From Burkholderiaceae bacterium (GTDB lineage Bacteria > Pseudomonadota > Gammaproteobacteria > Burkholderiales > Burkholderiaceae_F): 10,279 nucleotides of DNA. This document shows, piece by piece, positions 5,412 to 10,279 of the stretch. The number at the start of each line of letters is the position of its first letter. Positions within the stretch are counted from its first letter, which is position 1. The notes below the pieces were generated by a model. The model saw only the letters and a list, made by a program, of their open reading frames with translations, had not been told where the DNA came from and searched no databases. Made by a program: the position numbers and the translations under genes. The stretch covers positions 1 to 10,279 of the forward strand of contig JACCYC010000167.1 of assembly GCA_013696665.1 (NCBI GenBank). Direction: 5' to 3'.

Positions 5412-7044
5412 GGCGGTCTCCCCAATGCTCGATCGTCGCCTCTTCGGGATCAAGCTCTTCATCGAGATCCGCATCCGCAGTATCGGAAGTGGCAATGAAC
5501 TCAATTTGCGCATCGCCCACTTCGAGCCGAGCAGCGAACTTAATTTCTGGATCAGGCGCGATGGCCACGTCCGGTTCAGGGGGCAAGTTGATAGTCGGTT
5601 CGATGTCGATCACTTCCCCGCTGCTCCGATTCCTGCGCGCGAGCCAGAATGCAGCGAGCGCAAGGCCGAGCAGCGCGCCGACACCGAGCACAGGCATCAA
5701 AGCGGTCAGCGACGGTTCAGCTGGCTGCTGGACTTCAGACATCGAAGGCTCGGTGGTGCTAACCGGCGGTGCTGCCTCTGGCGTCGTGGCCGCGGGCGTT
5801 GCCGGCGCCGAGGCCGCGGGTGAAGTTTCTGGTGCCGCTGCCGGGGGTGTCGCTGCAGCGGGTGTTACTGCCGCGGGTGTTACTGCCGCGGGTGTCGGTG
5901 CCTCCGTGGTTCCTGCAGGCGGAGTTGCTGCGGGTGGGGTGGCAACGGAACCGTTCGCTGCTGCTGTCGCCGCAGCGGATGTCATTGCAGCCGGCGTATT
6001 CGCACCCGTGGTCACCGGCGCGGCGAGGGACCCATCGGAAACCTGCAACGCAATCGCGCTCCCGGGCTGCACCATGCTGCCCGCCGCCGGGCTTTGGCCG
6101 ATCACCTGGCCGTTGGGAGCAGCGCCGGCTACTTCGACGCGCCTGACCCTGAACTCGGCAAGCGCACTGTTCGCTTCCTCAAAGCTGCGGTCCGTTACGT
6201 TTGCGAGCTCGAGCGTCTCAGATACAGGAGGGGATAGCGCTTTCTGGGCGATCGCCGCAGCTCGATTGTTCGCGGGACCACTTGAGACGATCAGCCGGAT
6301 CGACTGCCCCGGCGTGGCGCGGGCGGGTGCCTTTGGATCCTGATCGATCACGTGGCCCGCGGGCGCGCTGCTGGGTCGCTCCCGCAGTTCGACTCTATAG
6401 CGACCGAGCCGAGTGCGCGCGCTTTTTTCGCTCATCCCTAAAACGTTCGGTACCGCAAGCCTGTCGGGATCAGCCAGTGAAGGATCGGACCGGACACTGG
6501 ATTCGCGCGATGTCCTGGCCGGCGGCGGTGGCTCGACCACTGCCGCAACCGGTGGGACGTTGGCAACGGCGGGCTGTGGCTGTTGGACCGGAGGCGCCGC
6601 ACGCGCCGGGCGCGGCTCGTCGATTTCTGAAGCGGCGACCTTCGGCGGTGGCCGCAGCGTTCCGTCAGACAAAACCACTCGGACGATGGCGCCGGCCGGC
6701 AGACGCGCTGGCGGCGCCGGCTGCTGTTCGAGGACGGTACCCGCCGGCTCTGCGCTCGGTCGGTAGGAACGACGTAGCTGGAAACGCGTCAGCCTGTCTT
6801 TCGCGTCGTCGAATGCCAGACCCACAACACTTGAAACGGGAAGGCTAGCGCTGGCTGCGTCACCATTTTGCGGGGCGGTGTCGATGATCGGAGCGATGTC
6901 GCGGCAAGCGCCAGCCGCGCGCGCGGCAGCGCGCTCCGTCGGCGCTACCGAGCTGCACGGGCGCGGTTGCTGCGCCACCGACGCCGTCATGCCGGCGGCA
7001 AACACCGCAATGCCCAAGTTTGTCAGGAACCGTTTCGCTCGCAT
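5404..7044 (-). CDS. PASTA-domain single-pass membrane protein with three PASTA repeats and Pro/Ala/Thr-rich linkers
   Basis: This 546-aa protein is a paralogue of the PASTA protein at 3226-4647. Residues 1-24 are a signal peptide ending SVA-Q. Then comes the shared motif with Cys30 and Cys47 (PTERAAARAAGACR, then APIID) at identical residue numbers. PASTA repeats lie at about 68-128, 197-256 and 278-338. Where the paralogue has its second repeat, this one has a Pro/Ala-rich spacer (131-195). A second low-complexity linker rich in Ala, Pro and Thr (339-445) could span the periplasm. One TM helix (446-468) is followed by Arg residues and a very acidic 78-residue cytoplasmic tail. No kinase or PBP domain is present. 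ATG at 7044 is preferred over GTG at 7062 because it begins the charged n-region MRAKR and has a purine-rich, Shine-Dalgarno-like stretch just before it. The gene starts 56 bp after the aldo/keto reductase stop and overlaps the next gene by 8 bp. Confidence 0.88.
   Translation of the reverse strand: MRAKRFLTNLGIAVFAAGMTASVAQQPRPCSSVAPTERAAARAAGACRDIAPIIDTAPQNGDAASASLPVSSVVGLAFDDAKDRLTRFQLRRSYRPSAEPAGTVLEQQPAPPARLPAGAIVRVVLSDGTLRPPPKVAASEIDEPRPARAAPPVQQPQPAVANVPPVAAVVEPPPPARTSRESSVRSDPSLADPDRLAVPNVLGMSEKSARTRLGRYRVELRERPSSAPAGHVIDQDPKAPARATPGQSIRLIVSSGPANNRAAAIAQKALSPPVSETLELANVTDRSFEEANSALAEFRVRRVEVAGAAPNGQVIGQSPAAGSMVQPGSAIALQVSDGSLAAPVTTGANTPAAMTSAAATAAANGSVATPPAATPPAGTTEAPTPAAVTPAAVTPAAATPPAAAPETSPAASAPATPAATTPEAAPPVSTTEPSMSEVQQPAEPSLTALMPVLGVGALLGLALAAFWLARRNRSSGEVIDIEPTINLPPEPDVAIAPDPEIKFAARLEVGDAQIEFIATSDTADADLDEELDPEEATIEHWGDRHG
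5858..5902. repeat. 15-bp tandem repeat in the PASTA gene linker
   Basis: The unit GCGGGTGTTACTGCC occurs perfectly at 5858-5872 and 5873-5887. A third, diverged copy is at 5888-5902. On the coding (minus) strand it encodes TPAAV-like pentapeptides in the Ala/Pro/Thr-rich linker just outside the membrane. Such in-frame units can change linker length by slippage without a frameshift. Confidence 0.85.
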
Positions 7045-7054
7045 CTTCTGTCCG

Positions 7055-7075
7055 CCCGCCACTTGTCTTGGCGGG
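7055..7075 (-). promoter_or_regulatory. Hairpin in the leader of the three-repeat PASTA gene
   Basis: CCCGCCA (7055-7061) pairs perfectly with TGGCGGG (7069-7075) around a 7-nt loop. In minus-strand RNA it ends 10 nt before ATG at 7044 and includes bases next to the likely ribosome-binding region. It could modulate translation. Alternatively it could be a weak end structure for the aldo/keto reductase transcript; no T run follows. Confidence 0.45.
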
Positions 7076-7100
7076 GCAATTAACGGGCCGGAGGGCCGCG

Positions 7101-8090
7101 CTAACCGCGATCAACGCTCGAGCGGACGATTGCGTCGACTTTACTTACCACTTCCGGTGTCAGCTTGGGCAAGACCTCGAGCGCCTTCATGTTTTCGTTG
7201 AGCTGCTCGACCCGGGTGGCGCCGGTAATTACCGTGCTGACGTTTTTATTGACCAGGCACCATGCCAGCGCCAGTTGCGAAAGTGTGGCGCCCAGATCGT
7301 GCGCGACCGATTCGAGTTCAGCGACGACGTTGTTCTTGGCGGGATCGGTCAGGCCCTCGCGCAGAAACGCATAGCCTTCCAGCGTTGCGCGCGAGCCGGC
7401 GGGAATGCCGTTGCGGTATTTGCCGGTAAGAAGGCCGGAGGCAAGCGGGCTCCAGATAGTGAGTCCGAGGCCTATATCCTTGAACAGCGGCTGGTATTCA
7501 CGCTCGACGCGTTTGCGGTGCAGCAAGTTGTACTGCGGCTGTTCCATTACCGGCTTGTGCAGGTTGCGATGGTCGGCGATGTCCCACGCGGCGCGAATGT
7601 CCTCCGCGGTCCATTCGCTGGTGCCCCAGTACAGGGCTTGCCCGCGCTCGACCATGTCGTGCATTGCCCACACGGTTTCTTCGATCGGGGTATCTGGATC
7701 GGGGCGGTGGCAGAACACCAGGTCGACATAGTCGAGTTGCAGCCGCTGCAACGACGCGTCGATCGCCTGCCGCAAATATTTTCTGTTCAGTGTGTTGCGC
7801 TGATTCGGGAACTCGCCCTTCCCCGTTGCCAATCCCCAGTAGAACTTGGTCGATACGATGTACTTGAGCCGCGGCCAATTGAGCTCCTTGAGCACGGCGC
7901 CCATGATTTCCTCGCTCTGGCCGCGCGCGTAAATCTCGGCGTTGTCGAAAAAATTGACACCAGCGTCGAAGGCCGCCGCCATCAGCTCGCGCGCCGCACG
8001 CGTGTCGACCTGATTGCCGTAGGTAACCCACGAGCCAAACGAGAGTTCAGAAACTTTTAGGCCTGAGCGGCCGAGTCTGCGATAGTTCAT
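7101..8090 (-). CDS. Aldo/keto reductase, Kv-beta-like (AKR6-type)
   Basis: This 329-aa protein is a full-length cytosolic NADPH-dependent aldo/keto reductase that should reduce aldehydes or ketones; the natural substrate is unknown. The N-terminus MNYRRLGRSGLKVSELSFG is the usual first strand of the barrel, which supports ATG at 8090. The catalytic tetrad is visible as Asp49 and Tyr54 (DNAEIYARG), Lys82 (VSTKF) and His127 (VFCHRPDPDTP). The sequence EQPQYNLLHRKRVE and the SPLASGLLTGKYRNGIP loop point to the group that contains potassium-channel beta subunits and related bacterial enzymes. The C-terminal cofactor-binding segment VITGATRVEQLNEN is present, so the enzyme looks intact. No good Shine-Dalgarno precedes the start. 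It is divergent from the LapA-like gene across 121 bp. It lies 56 bp before the PASTA cluster on the same strand, so read-through into that cluster is possible. Confidence 0.93.
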   Translation of the reverse strand: MNYRRLGRSGLKVSELSFGSWVTYGNQVDTRAARELMAAAFDAGVNFFDNAEIYARGQSEEIMGAVLKELNWPRLKYIVSTKFYWGLATGKGEFPNQRNTLNRKYLRQAIDASLQRLQLDYVDLVFCHRPDPDTPIEETVWAMHDMVERGQALYWGTSEWTAEDIRAAWDIADHRNLHKPVMEQPQYNLLHRKRVEREYQPLFKDIGLGLTIWSPLASGLLTGKYRNGIPAGSRATLEGYAFLREGLTDPAKNNVVAELESVAHDLGATLSQLALAWCLVNKNVSTVITGATRVEQLNENMKALEVLPKLTPEVVSKVDAIVRSSVDRG

Positions 8091-8109
8091 GACAACAGGA
8101 TTCAGTGGA

Positions 8110-8135
8110 GTTGCTCAGCAGTCTATCGAAGCAAC
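8110..8135. repeat. Inverted repeat in a divergent promoter region
   Basis: GTTGCT (8110-8115) and AGCAAC (8130-8135) are perfect 6-bp arms 14 nt apart. They lie between the divergent aldo/keto reductase and LapA-like genes. The layout would suit a dimeric regulator, but arms this short may occur by chance. No clear -35/-10 pair was found in the 121-bp gap. Confidence 0.35.
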
Positions 8136-8199
8136 CGTCCCAGTCTCAAGGACCGGGCTCCGCTCAGGAAAGCGAATTGCTAGATTGCCATTCAACGAT

Positions 8200-8205
8200 G
8201 AGGAG
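8200..8205 (+). promoter_or_regulatory. Shine-Dalgarno GAGGAG of the LapA-like gene
   Basis: GAGGAG lies 6 nt before ATG at 8212. It settles this start over the in-frame ATG at 8089, which would add 41 polar residues ahead of the first membrane helix. Confidence 0.8.
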
Positions 8206-8211
8206 ATCGCG

Positions 8212-8688
8212 ATGAGACTGGTGCTCTGGATTGTTTTGGCGGTGATCGCATTTTTCGGCTTTATGAACTGGCCTGTGTTAAACGCGCCGGTTCCGCTATG
8301 GATCGGCGTGACGACCATCACAGCGCCGCTCGGAACGCTGATGCTTGTCCTGTTTGGCATCCTGGTGCTGCTGATGCTGATTGAGCAAAGCGCAGCGCTA
8401 GGCGAGACGAGGCGCTACGGGCGCGACCTCGACGCGCAACGCAAACTGGCTGATCAGGCCGAAGCGTCGCGCTTTACCGAGCTGCGTAATTATCTGGCAG
8501 GTGAGCTGACCCGAGTCGAGCATCGCTCGGCCGACCTGCAGAAAACGTTGATTGCGCACGTCGATCGGCTCGAAGTCACCCTGCGGACTGCGCTCGATCA
8601 GCAAGGCAATTCACTGGCAGCGACGATTGGCGAGCTCGACGATCGACTCGAGCAGCGAGCACCCAACGGCGGACCGCGCCGAAGTTAG
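8212..8688 (+). CDS. LapA-like (DUF1049-type) inner-membrane protein with C-terminal coiled coil
   Basis: This 158-aa protein is predicted to sit in the inner membrane as a two-helix hairpin. TM1 is about residues 3-19 (hydrophobic from LVLWIVLAVIAFFG, followed by NWP). TM2 is about 37-57 (APLGTLMLVLFGILVLLML). The pattern of TM1, an NxPV turn and a Gly-containing TM2 resembles the LapA domain, known from proteins linked to lipopolysaccharide assembly; that link does not prove the role here. Residues 60-150 are highly charged and read as a long coiled coil on the cytoplasmic side (many Glu, Arg, Leu and Gln in heptad-like spacing). The start is fixed by GAGGAG 6 nt upstream. The gene ends convergently with the M23 peptidase gene, the two stop codons sharing bases, and it is divergent from the aldo/keto reductase gene. 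Confidence 0.8.
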   Translation: MRLVLWIVLAVIAFFGFMNWPVLNAPVPLWIGVTTITAPLGTLMLVLFGILVLLMLIEQSAALGETRRYGRDLDAQRKLADQAEASRFTELRNYLAGELTRVEHRSADLQKTLIAHVDRLEVTLRTALDQQGNSLAATIGELDDRLEQRAPNGGPRRS

Positions 8689-9245
8689 TGAGCTGCGCGG
8701 GCGGCGCGCTCATGTTGCCCATCGGGCTGCATTGACAGCAGCGGGAACGGATTGATCGCACCTACGCTGTTTCGATAGATCCCGTAGTGCAGGTGTGGCG
8801 GCGTGCCGCGCGCATTGCCCGTCGTCCCCACCGTGCCGAGCACGTCACCTGCCGCGATGCGTTGTCCGGACCGAATATCCGCAACGCTATCCAGATGCGC
8901 GTAGTAGTGCCGGTCGCCTGCCGGGCCGAGAACCCATACGACTGTTCCGCCCAGACTGTTCTCACCGACGCGCGACACAATTCCGCGCGTGGTTGACAGC
9001 ACGGCAGTTCCACGCGGCGCAAAGATGTCGATACCTTGATGCGTGCGATCTCCCGGTCGCGGTGCGCCGAACGTATCGCGCACGGCCCGCACCGATACGC
9101 CTTTGACGGGAAGCGGCAGGCTCTGCGGAGTGTCGGCCATCATCAGCTCGGCCAGGTACATGGCGTTTTGCAGCCACGGCCAGGCAAAGTAGGCCATCAC
9201 CGCAGCCACCGCCGTCACCACGGCAATGCGAATCAAAGCATTCAT
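8685..9245 (-). CDS. Membrane-anchored M23 (LytM-type) metallopeptidase
   Basis: This 186-aa protein should be an inner-membrane-anchored, periplasmic zinc peptidase or peptidase-like regulator acting on peptidoglycan peptide cross-links. Residues 4-22 form an N-terminal signal anchor. The LytM domain covers about 55-170 with all key residues: HxxxD (His69, Asp73 in THQGIDIFAPRGT), the catalytic-type His117 in YYAHLD, and HxH (His151, His153 in PHLHYG). It therefore looks catalytically competent, unlike degenerate LytM activators. It has no LysM or coiled-coil region and is shorter than NlpD- or EnvC-like proteins. ATG at 9245 is chosen because it opens the signal anchor; the frame continues upstream to 9287 with a Cys/Arg-rich, non-signal-like stretch. 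The Shine-Dalgarno is weak. It faces the LapA-like gene tail to tail and is divergent from the rhodanese gene. Confidence 0.9.
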   Translation of the reverse strand: MNALIRIAVVTAVAAVMAYFAWPWLQNAMYLAELMMADTPQSLPLPVKGVSVRAVRDTFGAPRPGDRTHQGIDIFAPRGTAVLSTTRGIVSRVGENSLGGTVVWVLGPAGDRHYYAHLDSVADIRSGQRIAAGDVLGTVGTTGNARGTPPHLHYGIYRNSVGAINPFPLLSMQPDGQHERAARAAH

Positions 9246-9329
9246 TGTCGGTGCGCGTCCACCGCATGCGCGCGGGAATAAGCACATACCTGATTACATG
9301 CGCAGCTGCTCCACCCTTGCGGCATCATC

Positions 9330-9349
9330 ACGCGCCCTGGATAGCGCGT
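9330..9349. repeat. Short inverted repeat between divergent M23 and rhodanese genes
   Basis: ACGCGC (9330-9335) and GCGCGT (9344-9349) are perfect 6-bp arms around CCTGGATA. The repeat ends 10 bp before the GTG start of the rhodanese gene. It could be an operator or a leader hairpin, or a chance repeat in GC-rich sequence. Confidence 0.35.
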
Positions 9350-9359
9350 CTGATCCCCC

Positions 9360-10279
9360 GTGAACCGCTCGCTCATTTCTGTAATACGCCTCTTCGCTGC
9401 ACTGCTTGCGTTGTCGGCTTTGCCGGCGCACGCCGCGCAACCTTTGATGACTCCCGCTGAGTTGGCGGCACGGCTGGGCGATTCAACGCTGCGCATTGTC
9501 GACATTCGAAGTGGCAACGGCGCCAAGTCGGCCTATGGGGTCGCACATATCGCGGGCGCACAAAGCGCACCGTACGCGCAATGGCGTGGACCGAAGGACA
9601 GTCCCGGCAAAATGCCGGCCCCCGCCGCACTGACCACGTTGATACAGCGCCTGGGTATCAACGAGACGACGCCGGTCGTCGTCGTATATGAGGGCAAGGA
9701 CTCGACCGATTTCGGATCGGCGGCGCGGGTCTACTGGACACTCAAAGCAGCCGGTGTGCCTGCGCTGTCGGTGCTCAACGGCGGCATGGTCGCTTGGCGC
9801 GCATCCGGCCTGCCGGTGATTGCGGGTTCCGCAGAATCCACCGTGCAAACGCCGTCGAAGTTTCAGGTGCACCTCGATCAACGGCTGATCGCGAGCCGCG
9901 ACGAAGTCGCGCAAGCGGTGCGCAATGGGTCGGCGGCATTGCTCGACGCGCGCCCGCGCGCCTTTTTTGCAGGCGAGGCTCGACACCCGGCGGCCAAAGC
10001 GCCGGGCACGATCGTCGGCGCGAAGAATGTCAGTCACGAGGTCTGGTTTACGCAACAGGCAGCATTGCTGCCGCCCGCGGACATCAGGCGCGTCGCGCAG
10101 CAGTCCGGCGTGCAGACCGATCAGCCGACAATTTCTTTTTGCAACACAGGGCACTGGGCAGCAACCAACTGGTTCGTGTTGTCCGAGCTGCTTGGACAGG
10201 ACAACGTCAAGCTCTATCCCGAATCCGTTGTGGATTGGTCCAACGCGGGCCTGGCGATGGATAACGTGCCCGGACGGTT
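9360..10279 (+). CDS. Periplasmic two-domain rhodanese (sulfurtransferase), 3' end outside window
   Basis: This gene encodes an exported thiosulfate/3-mercaptopyruvate sulfurtransferase-like protein. The frame is open from GTG at 9360 to the window edge (306 complete codons). Residues 1-25 are a Sec signal peptide ending AHA-A, so the enzyme is probably periplasmic. The N-terminal rhodanese domain (about 30-155) has the usual IVDIR, HIAGA and LNGGMVAWRASGLPV elements. Its active-site position reads YEGKDSTDFGSA without Cys, so it is structural, as in other tandem rhodaneses. The C-terminal domain has LLDARP, IVGAKNV and the active-site loop CNTGHWA with Cys261, expected to carry the persulfide. 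GTG at 9360 is the only plausible start because an in-frame TGA lies at 9351-9353. No Shine-Dalgarno is visible, so translation may be weak or leaderless. The gene is divergent from the M23 peptidase gene across 114 bp. Confidence 0.9.
   Translation, partial: MNRSLISVIRLFAALLALSALPAHAAQPLMTPAELAARLGDSTLRIVDIRSGNGAKSAYGVAHIAGAQSAPYAQWRGPKDSPGKMPAPAALTTLIQRLGINETTPVVVVYEGKDSTDFGSAARVYWTLKAAGVPALSVLNGGMVAWRASGLPVIAGSAESTVQTPSKFQVHLDQRLIASRDEVAQAVRNGSAALLDARPRAFFAGEARHPAAKAPGTIVGAKNVSHEVWFTQQAALLPPADIRRVAQQSGVQTDQPTISFCNTGHWAATNWFVLSELLGQDNVKLYPESVVDWSNAGLAMDNVPGR

Noticed and set aside
5858..5902. CRISPR-like repeats
   Set aside because: The units are 15 bp, directly abutting without spacers, and in frame inside a coding sequence.
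5489..6343. Plus-strand Ala/Gly-rich open frame that looks like a low-complexity surface protein
   Set aside because: Its composition is just the reverse strand of the Ala/Pro/Thr linker in the PASTA gene; it has no plausible domain and contradicts the well-supported minus-strand gene.
7020..8060. Plus-strand open frame of 346 codons
   Set aside because: It is antisense to a clear, intact aldo/keto reductase gene with a complete catalytic tetrad. The product resembles no family.

Overview
The window is a GC-rich, densely packed bacterial segment with no RNA gene, CRISPR array, insertion sequence or phage gene that I can recognise. Gene content and style suggest a GC-rich proteobacterium, most likely a betaproteobacterium. 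The pointers are a short LapA-like two-TM protein beside a membrane-anchored M23 peptidase, periplasmic two-domain rhodanese, and a SigK/RskA-type ECF sigma/anti-sigma pair. This assignment rests on family resemblance, not on a marker gene.

Layout, left to right. Positions 1-739 (minus) hold an alpha/beta-hydrolase lipoprotein candidate whose C-terminus is cut off by the window edge. Positions 756-1436 and 1433-2095 (minus) are a membrane anti-sigma factor and its ECF sigma factor, joined by an ATGA overlap and read towards the hydrolase. Positions 2172-7044 (minus) are the most unusual part. Read in transcription order they are a three-repeat PASTA membrane protein, an unrecognised 191-aa protein overlapping it by 8 bp, a four-repeat paralogous PASTA membrane protein after a 188-bp gap, and a flavodoxin-fold oxidoreductase that starts on TTG inside the end of the second PASTA gene. 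Positions 7101-8090 (minus) are an aldo/keto reductase. To its right lie a divergent LapA-like gene (8212-8688, plus), a convergent M23 peptidase gene (8685-9245, minus) and a divergent periplasmic rhodanese gene (9360 to the window end, plus).

How the parts may work together. Both PASTA proteins have a signal peptide, a matched pair of cysteines, periplasmic PASTA repeats, one C-terminal TM helix and an acidic cytoplasmic tail. Neither has a kinase or penicillin-binding domain. In well-studied proteins PASTA repeats bind muropeptides or cell-wall precursors and are attached to Ser/Thr kinases or PBPs. A duplicated, kinase-free PASTA receptor set with a cytosolic companion and a flavoprotein is therefore the best candidate here for an undescribed system, possibly one sensing or scaffolding at the envelope. 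The sigma/anti-sigma pair lies directly downstream on the same strand, but a nested inverted repeat in the 76-bp gap suggests it may be a separate transcription unit.
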